64,000 bases of DNA, from assembly GCF_023898315.1 (NCBI RefSeq), contig NC_064616.1, positions 546,459,602-546,523,601 of the forward strand, read 5' to 3'. The notes beneath the pieces were generated by a model, which worked only from the letters and a program-made list of their open reading frames with translations, searched no databases and was not told where the DNA came from. A program made the translations under genes and the position numbers. Positions 45,846-57,013 of this stretch are shown in pieces (the first letter of the stretch is position 1; each line of letters opens with the position of its first letter). The stretch comes from Schistocerca nitens (taxonomy: Eukaryota; Arthropoda; Insecta; Orthoptera; Acrididae).

Positions 45846-46745
45846 GTGATATTTTGGGGTAGAGTCAAGTCTTATAATCCGATGTTCAAGCGTATTCAAG
45901 TTCGTAAATTCCACGAACACCAACGCTTAGAGGAACGCTCAGAAGTGACGGAAAACAGTAGGTCAAGGCAGAGAGAAGTAATGGCAGATCTTGATTGGAT
46001 CGAGTTTTACACGCAACAAAAGAATGGACATGAGAAAAGCGTTGTAAGTGATTCAGACGTAGAACCCGTTGATAGTGATTTTCAGTATGTAGAACCGAAC
46101 GTGATCATATTGAATCAGACAGGTTGGCAGTCACATGAAAGAACGAGTGTTAGTGCTCCTACACTATATCCGGAAGAGAAGGAAACGGTTCGGGAAAAAC
46201 GAGATAGGCATCGGTTACGTCATATGGCAACAGGCGATAATGGTGTAGGTGTAGAAAACGCCAACATATTAGGAATGTTGGAGCGGTTATTACAACAATC
46301 TCAGGAATCAGAAAAGCGTTTAGAACGACAATGTCAGGAATCAGAAAAGCGTTTAGAAGGGCGCATAACACAAGGGCAAAAGGAATTAATATTGGGGCTG
46401 AGAGAAACTAATAGGGAAATACAAAAAACGCGTGATAATATACAAGATCAATTAGATCAAATCCGAACTAAAGCTCAAGAAGCACAAATTACGCTTCAAA
46501 CGCTTCTTACAGGACACACACAAATGAGAACAGACATTGACACTATCGAAGCGGACATGACTATGTTACGCGAAGTTACGGAACAAAGTCTCAAAAAAGT
46601 TAAACAACTGGTCGAAGCTTTTGCCATTAGAGCGTCGACTAAAGCGAGACATGTAATTGCCGAGATGATGTCTCACAAAAGAAGAACAAAACCTGCATTA
46701 AAGAAATTCGATGCTTGTATTTCAAAAATACAAGAGAAAAACTAA
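45846..46745 (+). pseudogene. element 2 gag, N-terminal coiled-coil part
   Basis: A 299-codon open frame. The likely start is ATG 45981 (MADLDWIEFYTQQ), since the codon at 45846 is GTG; an ATG at 45882 is also possible. The encoded part is acidic, then strongly charged and helical from about 46280. It has the repeated unit 'QESEKRLE' twice and long Q/E/R-rich heptad-like stretches up to the end (KKFDACISKIQEKN), which suggests a coiled coil. Element 3 has a gag N-terminus of the same style. The capsid part follows after a stop and a SINE. Function (virion-like particle assembly) is inferred from position and from the capsid block downstream. Confidence 0.7.
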
Positions 46746-46853
46746 CATAAATTTCAGTGGCTCAAATCGGAAATTTTGTTCAAACGACGATAGAATCCAC
46801 GTCAATGTCGGTAGATAATACTATGAACACAGCAAAATCAACAGTCGCCGATA

Positions 46854-47057
46854 TGTTCAAATGGTTCAAATGGCTCTCAGCACTATGGCACTTAACCTCT
46901 GACGTCATCTGTCCCCTAGAACCTACAACTACTTAAACCTAACTAACCTAAGGACATCACGCACATCCATTCCCGAAGCAGGATTCGAACCTGGGATCGC
47001 AGCGGTCGCGCTGTTCCAGACTGTAGCGCCTACAACCGATCGGCCACTACGGCCGGC
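46854..47057 (-). mobile_element. tRNA-derived SINE in gag
   Basis: Minus-strand copy. Target duplications agtcgccgata and agtcgtcgata (46843-46853, 47058-47068), 11 bp with one change. Confidence 0.92.
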
Positions 47058-48331
47058 AGTCGTCGATAACACGACAGAAAGAAAACGCGGAAGTACGTGT
47101 GACGCAAGACAGAAAGGCACATGTGAATGTCAATCCGAAAACGCATACAGAGAGCAGGAAATTAGTCCAAAACAGCACATCGCGGAACAGTACAGTAAAA
47201 GTAGGGAACAGAGTGGATTCCGACCACTTGTCACGACGAAAGAATAACAGGGCAGCCGGGAATATGCGTGTGTGGATTGCAGCAAGATTCCGCACGTCAA
47301 GCACAAAGCGTCACATACGCAAATCAAGCTACAGCGACATTTTGCGCTACATCACAACATATAGGACGAATACTAATGGGTTACAATACTTCATCTAACG
47401 AGACACAGTTGCTTACACGACAAGATACAGAGCCGGTAGCGTGCTATGCACGCATACGGCGCAATGAAACCTGCAAGTGATTCTGAGTCACAAATGTCAC
47501 ACAATGATAAAACATATACACGTTTGCGTGGATTTCATGCAAACCTAGGACAGAATTCTAGTTTCCAAAACAGAGAAGTTGTATCACAGAGCGAAGGGAG
47601 AAATATTGATGGTAACCACTTTCTGACAGTGCGCAAATACCAGCACTATAATTAAGATGGAAATAGTCTTCATCCTCGCACATTTATTGATCGATTCCGA
47701 GTAGGTATACCAGCATATTGGCCTTTGAAACATAAATTAGATTTCGTTTCTGCATACATGGAAGGAAGTATTGCAGAAAAGATGCAGAAGATAGTGGAAA
47801 CTTGCGATTCACATGATTCGTTTCGTGCAGCCTTTGTAGCCAGATATTGGTCACCTGAGGTAGAAATGAGAATAAAATATGGCTTATTATAAAATGTCTC
47901 ATTTGAAAATTCGCGAAAGGAAACAGCAGGCAAATTCCTTGAGTATATGGCTAAAAAAGAACCAATATTTAGACAGCCCATGTAGTGACGGAGAATTGAT
48001 ACAGATATGCAAAACGAAACTACCGATGAAGTATCAACAAGCATTGATAGGACGTGGGGCGATGTAGAAAATTTCAAAGGAGTTTTGCGACAAGTCGAAT
48101 TCATGTATGAAAATGACGCTCAAAGCCGTCGTGATTCAGGACGCAATAACTTCGGAAGAACAAATAGTAAGAAGGACAAAACAGTAATCGTAGCGATGGC
48201 AGGCCGATATTGGGAATGAATTGGGGACGAAATGGAAGTAGTTAAGTAAATGGGAATAGTGGAAACACGAAACCACAATGTAATTGATATGGCTTTAATA
48301 ATAATAATTGGAACAGGACAAATAGGGACGA
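47058..48331 (+). pseudogene. element 2 gag, capsid part, frameshifted
   Basis: The block 'HFLTVRKYQHYN' (47621-47655) opens a gypsy-type capsid. After a frame change it continues 'LHPRTFIDRFRVGIPAYWPL', 'KHKLDFVSAYMEGSIAEKMQ' and then 'DVENFKGVLRQVEFMYENDA'. Element 3 shows the same block order ('HFLTVRKFEVFRN...HPRAWLQQFEF...WPSAHKMEYMCGYLEG'). Several stops and frameshifts separate the pieces. No CCHC knuckle was seen. Confidence 0.7.
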
Positions 48332-48522
48332 GCCGGCATGTGTGGCTGAGCGGTTCTGGGCTCTTCAGTCTGGAACCGCGCGACCGCTACGGCGTCACGT
48401 TCGAATTCTGCCTCGGACATGGATATGTGTTATGTCCTTAGGTTGGTTAGGTTTAAGTAGTTCTAAGTTCTAGTGGACTGATGACCTCCGATGTTAAGTC
48501 CCATAGTGCTCAGAGCCATTTG
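48332..48522 (+). mobile_element. tRNA-derived SINE in gag
   Basis: Plus-strand copy with 12-bp target duplications aaatagggacga (48320-48331 and 48523-48534). Confidence 0.94.
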
Positions 48523-48807
48523 AAATAGGGACGAAAATATGAATGGAAACTGGAGAACTCGGGAAAACAGACAAACTGATTTTAATCAGCGATCGCCAGG
48601 TCAATGGAGAGAAAGCAGGTGGGCAGGTTGTGCAAGAATGCAGCCAAATACTTCAGTTACTTACCGGAGGAATGAACCGTAGAGGGAGTTTAAATTGCGA
48701 CCACCAAGTCCTGTGAAGCGTGTGGAATGACAGACGTTAGGTATTGCAGGGGTTCAAGCAGATAATACACTTTCTGCAGAGACGGATAAAAAAGTAACCA
48801 CAGCGAC
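48523..48807 (+). pseudogene. element 2 gag, C-terminal remnant
   Basis: Translates to a basic, Arg/Asn/Gln-rich stretch ('NGNWRTRENRQTDFNQRSPG', 'QWRESRWAGC') typical of a gag nucleic-acid-binding tail, with stops. It ends abruptly at the truncated SINE tail at 48808. Confidence 0.5.
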
Positions 48808-49612
48808 AGGTTAGTTAGGTTTAAGTAGTTCTAAGTTCTAGGGGACTGATGACCGTAGCTGTTAAGTTCCATAGTGCTCAGAGTCATTTGAACCATTTCA
48901 GTATTACCGAGACTACGTAATCATCAAACCAGATACAGAAAACAGCGTCGTAATAAAAGACGACATAGCTCAAAGTTTGCATCTGCAACCCTCAGTGGCA
49001 GATAACAAAGATGGAATAGAACGTCTAGAGGAGTTAACAGATCCCAAAAGTAGGATGCGATGGTATTTAAACCGGAACCGGAAGCAATTAAAAATTTGCA
49101 ATACAGAATCGAGGTTAAGGACCACAAGCCTCTTTGAGCAGCTCCATCTAACATTCCATTGAGTCACTGATGAGCTGTATTCTTGGAGTTAAATTAGATG
49201 GGACAAAGGGGTGCTATTGAACTGGTATCATCAACTTATAACAGCCCGTTACGAGTTGTAGAAAAGAAAGATGGAACGATACGTTTATTGTTAGATTCCA
49301 GACAAATAACACAATTATAATTCCAGAAACAGATCATCCCGAGAGACTAGAAGATTTACAAAGAAAATTTCATAATGTAAATGTATTCTCATCACTCGAT
49401 TTATATTGTAGTTTTTGGCAAACTGAACTAGCACCAGAATGCAGGAAATATACTGCATTTACTGATTTTGGAAGGTGTTATGGACTAAAAAGACTCCAAT
49501 TCGGACTGAACATTTCATCCACCGCTTTTATTCGAAATCTAGGAAGTATTTTACCTAAGGAATTACAGGAAAGATTCATATGTTATGTAGATGACATCCT
49601 GGGAGAAATATA
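48808..49612 (+). pseudogene. element 2 pol, duplicated segment copy A (SINE tail + RT)
   Basis: 48808-48899 is a SINE tail without its head. It is followed by sequence nearly identical to 50264-51615. The RT part reads 'IPETDHPERLEDLQRKFHNV', 'NVFSSLDLYCSFWQTELAPE', 'FGLNISSTAFIRNLGSILP' and 'FICYVDDIL', so the YxDD catalytic motif is present. About 370 bp covering the protease end are missing relative to copy B (junction at about 49015), and the SINE at 51135 is absent. Stops near 49162 and 49318 break the frame. Confidence 0.88.
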
Positions 49613-50048
49613 GCAATCGGAAGTGGAAATTGCAACGAGAGAAGGATCGTCAAAAGTGTTCGGAGAGATACCGCAGATAGGAAGGAAGTCACAACAGAAG
49701 TGTTGGGACGAGATAGATTGGACAGATACTGACGATGAGGACAAAATCCTAGGTTTACCTATTCATGAACTAGGTAATAATGAGGAAGCAGTGATGTATA
49801 TGGTGGAGATGTTTGATTCTGTACAGACTGCAGATGATTTTCCGCAGTATAATACATATTCTAACGTAATCAATCACAGTACGATTGATCCAGACGACAA
49901 GAGTAACCCAAAAAATACGACTAATATAGGTCAGAATAAAAGAAGAAAGTGCGAATAAGTACACCTGGATCGTAAAACGAACCAGATCAAAAGTATCTGA
50001 ACTGGCGGATAAATCAGAATCTAACGTATACAATTGTGGCACATATAT
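49613..50048 (+). pseudogene. element 2 gag-pro linker, open 111-codon piece
   Basis: Open frame 49623-49958, acidic ('DEIDWTDTDDEDKILGLPIH', 'TADDFPQYNTYSNVI') with a basic end ('GQNKRRKCE'). Probably the region between gag and protease, displaced behind the duplicated RT segment. No motif identifies it. Confidence 0.45.
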
Positions 50049-50263
50049 GTCCGCAGCTCGTGGTCTCGCGGTAGCGTTCTCGCCTCTCAAGCGCGGGGTC
50101 CCCGGTTCGATTCCCGGCGGGGTCAGGGATTTTCTCTGCCTCGTGATGACTGGGTGTTGTGTGTTGTCCTTAGGTTAGTTAGGTTTAAGTAGTTCTAAGT
50201 TAAAGGGGACTGATGACCATAGCTGTTAAGTTCCATAGTGCTCAGAGCCATTTGAACCATTTC
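50049..50263 (+). mobile_element. SINE with glycine-like tRNA head
   Basis: Same head type as 35777-35995 ('ccggttcgattcccggcgg') and same tail. No matching target duplication on the left. The right junction is shared with the truncated SINE of copy A (both continue 'cagta.taccgagacta'). Confidence 0.9.
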
Positions 50264-51615
50264 AGTACTACCGAGACTATGTAATCATCAAACCAGATAC
50301 AGAAAACAGCGTCGTAATAAAAGACGACATAGCTCAAAGTTTGCATCTGCAACCCTCAGTGGCAGATAACAAAGATGGAAACGAACTGAATCAGGGTGCG
50401 AGTACAGATAGACCTAAGACTTACACAAGACTTGCATTTGACTGCCAGATTCATATAACAGAAACGAGTCTGGTCATAGTACCAAAGATATGATTATCGG
50501 AGCTGATTTTCTTAATCAACATAAAGCTGTGTTAGACATGGACTGAGGAAGTGTCACTTTAAGAGAATTCACTTTAAAATTCGAAGACAACCTGAGACGT
50601 AAAGAAATATGCGGAAATTTTACACAGTTACACATGCAAGTAGATGGGGATATTGCGTGTCAGGATAATACGCGATATCTAACGATGAACAAATCTGAGC
50701 CAATGAATGTAGAGATACTTGAAGACATGCACACAGAGATGGAGAAAAGAATAGAACGTCTAGAGGAGTTAACAGATCCCAAAAGTAGGATGCGATGGTA
50801 TTTGAACCGGAACCGGAAGCAATTAAAAATTTGCAATACAGAATCGAGGTTAAGGACCACAAGCCTCTTTCAGCAGCTCCATCTAACATTCCATTGAGTT
50901 ACCGATGTGCTGTATTCTTGGAGTTAAATTAGATGGAACAAAAGGGTGCTATTGAACTGGTATCATCAACTTATAACAGCCCGTTACGCGTTGTAGCAAA
51001 GAAAGATGGAACGATACGTTTATTGTTAGATTCCAGACAAATAACACAATTATAATTCCAGAAACAGATCATCCCGAGAGACTAGAAGATTTACAAAAAA
51101 AATTTCATAATGTAAATGTATTCTCATCACTCGAGGAGGAGGAGGAGGAGGAGGAGATTAGTGTTTAACGTCCCGTCGACAACGAGGTCATTAGAGACGG
51201 AGCGCAAGCTCGGGTGAGGGAAGGATGGGGAAGGAAATCGGCCGTGCCCTTTCAAAGGAACCATCCCGGCATTTGCCTGAAGCGATTTAGGGAAATCACG
51301 GAAAACCTAAATCAGGATGGCCGGAGACGGGATTGAACCGTCGTCCTCCCGAATGCGAGTCCAGTGTGCTAACCACTGCGCCACCTCGCTCGGTCTCATC
51401 ACTCGATTTATATTGTAGTTTTTGACAAACTGAACTAGCACCAGAATGCAGGAAATATACTGCATTTACTGATTTTGGAAGGTGTTATGGACTAAAAAGA
51501 CTCCCTTTCGGACTGAACATTTCATCCACCGCTTTTATTCGAAGTCTAGGAAGTATTTTACCTAAGGAATTACAGGAAAGTTTCATATGTTATGTAGATG
51601 ACATCCTGCGAGATA
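50264..51615 (+). pseudogene. element 2 protease end and RT, copy B
   Basis: 'MIIGADFLNQHKAVLDMD' (about 50491-50544) is the C-terminal half of a gypsy protease. The RT follows with 'RLEDLQKKFHNVNVFSSL', an interruption by a SINE (51135-51393), then 'TAFTDFGRCYGLKRLPFGLN' and 'FICYVDDIL', the catalytic YxDD. Stops occur, for example near 50490, 50896 and 51053. Copy B is the one that continues into RNase H and integrase. Confidence 0.85.
51135..51393 (-). mobile_element. second-family SINE (GGA-repeat end, tRNA head reversed)
   Basis: 259 bp with a (GGA)n start on plus and a tRNA-like head at the right end ('gcgccacctcgctcggt' reversed). Perfect 13-bp duplications tctcatcactcga at 51122-51134 and 51394-51406. 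Copy A of the duplicated RT segment (49391 region) has this 13-mer once, giving the empty site inside the same window. Confidence 0.97.
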
Positions 51616-52450
51616 TATAATGAAAAATTTGGATACATTAATGAAAACTCTTAAAAAGCATGGGGTACCGGTAAATTTGTCAAAATCTACATTTGGAGCA
51701 CAACATAAAATTTTCTATGACATATCATATCTGCACAGGGAATAAAGCCGAATCCACAGAAACTAGAGGCAATAAGAAACTTTGTAACACCATATAATTG
51801 GAAGACACTCAGAGGGTTTCTGTGACTAGTAACGATCTTTAAAAGATTCATCTGTATAGACACTCTAACTATACCTCGATTATGCAGTTCAGCTGGTAAA
51901 AACACTCCATGGATGTGGGATGATACGGCAGAACAACAATTTTTGTATGGTAATAGACAGCGCCACGACTGGATCCGGCGTAGTATTATTTCAACACTAA
52001 GAACAAGATGGACGTATTAACACATAAAACCATGGCATTTGCGAGTCGTGTCTCATCAAAGAGTGAGAGGAACTATTCCATTACAGAGCTGGAAGCTTTA
52101 GCAGTAGTCTGGGGATGCGAAAGTTTAGAAATTTTCTATTGGGGAGCATAACTATTGTATACATAGATCATAAAGCTCTTGGGTTTTCACTCCAAGCAAA
52201 TTTGACAAATGTTAGGCTAGCAACGTCGATTTTAATCTTTCAAGAGTATGATTTCCGTGTAAAACATATTGCAGGACCAGCTAACACCTTAGCAGATTTT
52301 CTTTCCCGTTTCCCACATGGTGCAACCCCAGGTAAGTTCGGTACAGATCAAGACCAAGTTGGCATATGCTATACAAGAGAAGTTCCTTTTGAGAATTACA
52401 TAACAACAGCCTTTGCAAACATTGCAAACGAACAGAACAAAGATCCATAA
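51616..52450 (+). pseudogene. element 2 RT thumb and RNase H
   Basis: 'LMKTLKKHGVPVNLSKSTFG' is the RT thumb. After stops, 'MVIDSATTGSGVVLFQH' opens RNase H (first catalytic D), and 'GSITIVYIDHKALGFSLQ' with 'FRVKHIAGPANTLADFLSRF' closes it (D in the IDH block, H/D pair in HIAG..N..AD). The open stretch 52115-52450 is the longest intact piece. Confidence 0.85.
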
Positions 52451-53609
52451 GTGTTAAGGGTCAGACATAAATGGAAAGACCAGAACTCGGCTGACATTCG
52501 TCAGCATTATTTGCTGAAGAATGATGTGCTGTTCCACAGACGAGACCTAAACACTAGTTTGAGAGCGCTATGTGTTCCTGATCAATTAATAAAGAAGTAT
52601 ATATGCTACACTCACTTAAGTAATGGACACTTTGGGACGAAGAAATGTTTTATGAAACTTAAAGAGACTGCACATTTCCCCAACATGTACGAATTTGTCA
52701 AATACTTAAAAAGTGTAAAGATTTCCAACGAGCCAAACATGCTCCATTTCGGACTAGAGCACCATTATCACTTATAATACCGAAAAAAACTGAAACATCT
52801 AGCAGCAACGGATTTGATGGGACCGTTACCAGGGACACGGAATGGGAACACATTTATTTTCATGGTTGTATAATTACCATCAAAGTATGTCACATTGACC
52901 CCATTGACACATGCAACGGGTGTTACAATCAGTAAAGCACATCAACGTGATTTCCTCAAACAAGTCGGACATGCCGAAAAGTTGATTTCAGATAATGGGC
53001 CCCAATATAGATCTAAACTTTGTTTGGAAACTTTAAAAAGACACAGAAGTAAACCAATCTTCATGTCCAGTTACAAACTAAGCGCCAGTAGTGCAGAACA
53101 AACAATGAAGTATATTGGGACATGGTGTCAGTTGTACTGTAGTTCAAGTCACACTACGTGGGATGCAAATTTACATCAGTTACAAACTATCATTAATGAA
53201 ATTCCACACAGTGCTACATGCATACCGCCACTCAATGTACTCAAGAGTAAAAGACAAGTGGATAGGGTAAGAGAAGTGATACAGTTGCCCCCGTCCAGAA
53301 CACCATGAAACCAGCAGATAATAAAAGTTGTACCTGAAAACATCGAACGAGCATTGGATTAACAGAAGCTCATAGCTGACACAGGTGCGTCTACACTGAC
53401 ATTCATGGTGGGAGAGTTGGTTCTTGTTAGAACTCACTTGTTATGGAATAAAGGGAAACACGTTTGTCATGAATTTTATCCCGTGTAAAAAGGACCTATG
53501 GTAATTAATAAGATATTTTAAGCGAATGCAGTGGAACTGGTGAACCCAAGAATGGGAAAGAATATTGGTCTACACCAAGTAAGCCACCTTAATGCTTATA
53601 ATGAATAAA
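52451..53609 (+). pseudogene. element 2 integrase
   Basis: 52451-52777 holds the zinc-binding HHCC region ('THLSNGHFGTKKCFMKLKE'). The core domain follows with 'AATDLMGPLPGTRNGNTFIF', 'KLISDNGPQYRS' (second D) and 'SSAEQTMKYIG' (E). The C-terminal part reads 'VGELVLVRTHLLWNKGKHV' and ends 'GLHQVSHLNAYNE' at 53609, as in gypsy-type integrases. Several in-frame stops (near 52775, 52871, 53306) and a frame change inactivate it. Confidence 0.87.
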
Positions 53610-55980
53610 ATTTATTACAGTAATCATATGGCAATTAGGAAGGAAAATAAAAATAAATCAATCACAGATAATACAGAAAAACTGTAGATATGTTTCAGGA
53701 AGCAACACAAATCAACAGGCAGATAAGTAATTATAGAAAATTAAGTACCATAATACTAATCAAATACTAATCAAATAAATCGTTAAAGTAGATCAAAAAA
53801 TTAATAAAAGGAAATTAATAGCATGGAGAACTAATTAAGAAATCCACATATCACCAATCCATACTCATACACGAAGTGAAGGAACCGTTAAATCAGTGAA
53901 AATACAGTAAGGTAAAGTATGTAAATCATAAATTCGTGTAAAGTACTGAGAAAAAATTTTATATCCATCATTTAATGCATTGTATTATTCAGGTACAAGG
54001 TTATCTATTTAATTATTCGATGTAAAAGTTCATGTTTGTTATGTTACCCATGTAATTATATGATGTAAACTTTATTACACATTTTGGAAAAAGACCTGTA
54101 AGTAATGGTCACAAGGTGATACAGAAGACACAGAGCCATGTCATTACCATCGTCTGGGGAAGGAAGAAGCAGCCAAGCTGATGTAAAAAAGCACAAAGTC
54201 GATGGGAAGCTACATGCCTGAGTGAGAGAGTAGCGATTGCACAACATAGTGTTAACAACAAACCAGCGACTGAAGGAAAGAATTCACTGACTCACACCTT
54301 ACATTAGGGCGGACAATGATCCAGACTGATGTTAAAGAATGTGTCTCATGCCTCACCCCATTACTTAAAGGACGGGGGAAATTCAGCGACAGAACGGGAA
54401 AAGGGATGCACACCTGCACTGAAGGCAAGTGAACCCCATTAGCGACGGATAATAGCAGCCACAACAATAGCAGCGACCGTAAACCAGCTCTGCATTACCA
54501 TTATGACCACCTGGGAAAAATAAACACGAGTATAGTTCTCTTAAATACCTAATGGACAAATGTACATCTGAAGGCAAATTATCACTTCTGTGATCTATTC
54601 AAACTTCATATCTCATAACAAACATAACTGGTAATCCTTTCAAATAATTTTCACTGAACAACAAATCCAATCCCTATGCCTGAGAAGTCACAAGTTCCAA
54701 GAAAGAAAATATGAAGACACAGCAAGAAACAAAGAGAAGAGAAGGTCCCAAGATAAGGGCAGAAGACAGGAGATTCTGTCCCCATCCCTCACCTTAAACC
54801 AGGATGATATTTTGCAAAATCAACGAGAAATAGTGTTCGATAAATCATGACAATTAATTTATTCAGTGAATAAAACCGGTCAAACTTACAAGCAGTGCAC
54901 GCATATTGGGACTTCATACGTGAAACCACAACAATCATCGAGGAGTTACACTCAAACACCTTGATGGCAACTACATCAAAAAAGGGACAAGAACACCTCA
55001 GTCATTACATCATGACAGTGCCTTGGACGAATGTACCATGTAATAGCAGTCGTAATCAGCCACTCAGAACTGTAGATGCCGATGATCTTCAGCAACAGCA
55101 GAGTCTACAACTGACTGTCCACATCAGCCACCACTAGTCAACAACAAAAGCATCGAGAAGAAACCCTGCCCAGAGTGAAAGGGAAAGTGTAACGAAAAAA
55201 AGTGATCCATCTGGCATAGTCATTGTAATATTGTAAAAAGAGTGAGAAAGACACTCATTTCAACAAAGAATTGAAAAACCAATAAATAAAAAATTACACC
55301 TGTACCACTGCACATTTGTATTTTTGTAACTCATTGTATTTTGTAATTCCACTTGTAAATTGTAATGTAATTCAAAAATGTACCATGTTTTTATATTTTG
55401 TATTTCATATGTAAAGTTTATTCAATTATTCTAATATTTGTGTCTTGTAGTTATTAAGAAAACATCTTTGTAAAGATAAATAATGTGAATAAATGTAAAG
55501 TTTGTATTATGCAGAAAATTATCAAATTTATAACAATTGAATTAATATAACAAATGAGTTGAGACTACAGATAATACAAACAAACGCTTTCTTAACTTCA
55601 ATTCATCTTCCATAATCAACATCAGGAGTGTTCGATAACTGTGGAATGCCTGGAATTATTAAAACAAAATAGGCGAAGATAAAGAGTAGATGAACCATTT
55701 GACATAAGTTAACAAGAAGACAAAGGAAATATTGTGACATTAAATTAATCAGAACTGCTATAAAAGACTGGAAATACAAAACAGTAATCATTTAGATAGA
55801 CAATACCGTGTAAAGCCAGATTTAAAATTAAAAATATTAAGACAAGGTCATGTAGAATAAGCTAGACCAGTAGCTGAACAATGATCAAAAAATAATAAAG
55901 CATATAATTTTGCACTGCAGTAAGCAATGCCTCAACCATTGCTCACAGCAGCACAAAATGAAGTCGGAAAGGGCGGTATG
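53610..55980 (+). other. element 2 3' non-coding region
   Basis: 2.4 kb, A-rich, short frames only (e.g. 54895-55137). No envelope-like ORF with a signal peptide or membrane anchor was found. 'gtcggaaagggcggta' at 55963-55978 is the likely polypurine tract before the 3' LTR. Confidence 0.6.
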
Positions 55981-56534
55981 TGTAAGGCATCAGTATTTTT
56001 CGGACCTTACATGAGCTTCATAATTACAATACAGAATTAAATCCCCAGAAAATAACTCTATATTATTAACAGGACGCAATTGTAATAATCCCATGTACCC
56101 AATAATAAAACAATATCTAACCTTATAACGACAGGGGCGAAGACATTGAAACCTTCACGACTGCGAAGTGAGGGCGGTACACTTCACGTATCGTGGCAAC
56201 AGATGTAAAGCGGCGGTTCACATTCCTTCAGGAATTTTTGTGGGCAAACAATTGTGCACGTCACTCCATCCCTTAGCGAGTGTCCAATAACAATTATTTC
56301 GACTAGGGACAATTTTACGTTCTACGGAATGCAGGAAAGTTAGGACTGAGTGATTCAGTCAAGGCCAGAGTAGGGAACTAGCGGTTGCGATCCAGCATGG
56401 AGACAACGCCGCTGCAGTTCCCGATTGGTAATGCACCAACGCGCATTAGGCGACATTAAATGTTCAGTCAATAGTTTGCTCACTCCAACCTGAGTACGCT
56501 TTGAATATAGAATTTCAAGAGTTGAATATTAACA
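55981..56534 (+). repeat. element 2, 3' LTR
   Basis: 554 bp, TGTAAGGCATC ... TTAACA. Same as the 5' LTR but without its roughly 382-bp internal block. Confidence 0.92.
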
Positions 56535-56535
56535 T

Positions 56536-57013
56536 TGAAAGGGTCCTGTAGCCACCTTTCATTGCCAACTCTCGTAGTGGTCAAGTCGGCAAAGAGGTTT
56601 CCGCTACTTGTGAGAAATCCACCTGCGTTAGGTTGGTGGCGGAAATGGCATCCTGGGGTTTTTGCGGTCCACGCGGAGCGTGGAAGAGGCTGGAGAAGCG
56701 GGAGGCAGTCTGCCGCCGGTACGGGAAGCGTACACAGCTGTGCTCCAGCCGAAGAAGGGTGAGTTGGACTGACCGCGTGGCGCGTTGTCACATAGAGAGG
56801 GGAGGTTTTAGCTTTTGGTCTCGAATTTCGTCTTATAAAGATTTATTTGCTGGGTTGCAGCAGGGAATGCAAGGCTTTTGTAGACTTTCAGTTTGATTCC
56901 CAACGTAGTCTTGACTTTGATCCGTGAGAGGAACGCAGCACAAAGGGGTTGCATATGTTGAAGTGCCCTCGGTTCAGTGTGAATGTTTATGTGCCTACAA
57001 TTGTGTGTGTATG
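56536..57013 (+). repeat. element 3, 5' LTR (comparable part)
   Basis: Starts TGAAAGGG one base after element 2's 3' LTR. A TATA-like 'cttataaag' lies at 56832-56840 and 'aataaa' at 57226-57231, so the true LTR extends past the part that can be compared with the 3' copy. A 'ggtggcgaccc' near 57626 could be a primer-binding-site region. The 3' boundary is unresolved. Confidence 0.9.

Larger units (their letters stand above)
44038..56534 (+). mobile_element. large Ty3/gypsy-like LTR retrotransposon, element 2 (inactive)
   Basis: LTRs at 44038-44959 and 55981-56534 enclose gag, protease, RT, RNase H and integrase in Ty3/gypsy order. The LTRs share TGTAAGGCATC at the start and ..TTGAATAxTAACA at the end but differ at more than a tenth of positions, so it is an old insertion. 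Later SINE insertions (46854, 48332, 50049, 51135) and a tandem duplication enlarged it to 12.5 kb. The right target duplication cannot be checked because element 3 begins one base beyond the 3' LTR. Confidence 0.92.

Noticed and set aside
53610..55980. An envelope gene downstream of the element 2 integrase
   Set aside because: No long frame, signal peptide, cleavage site or membrane anchor was found in any plus frame.
56633..56896. 87-residue frame repeated at 63315-63578
   Set aside because: It lies inside both LTRs of element 3, which explains its conservation; no recognisable protein features.
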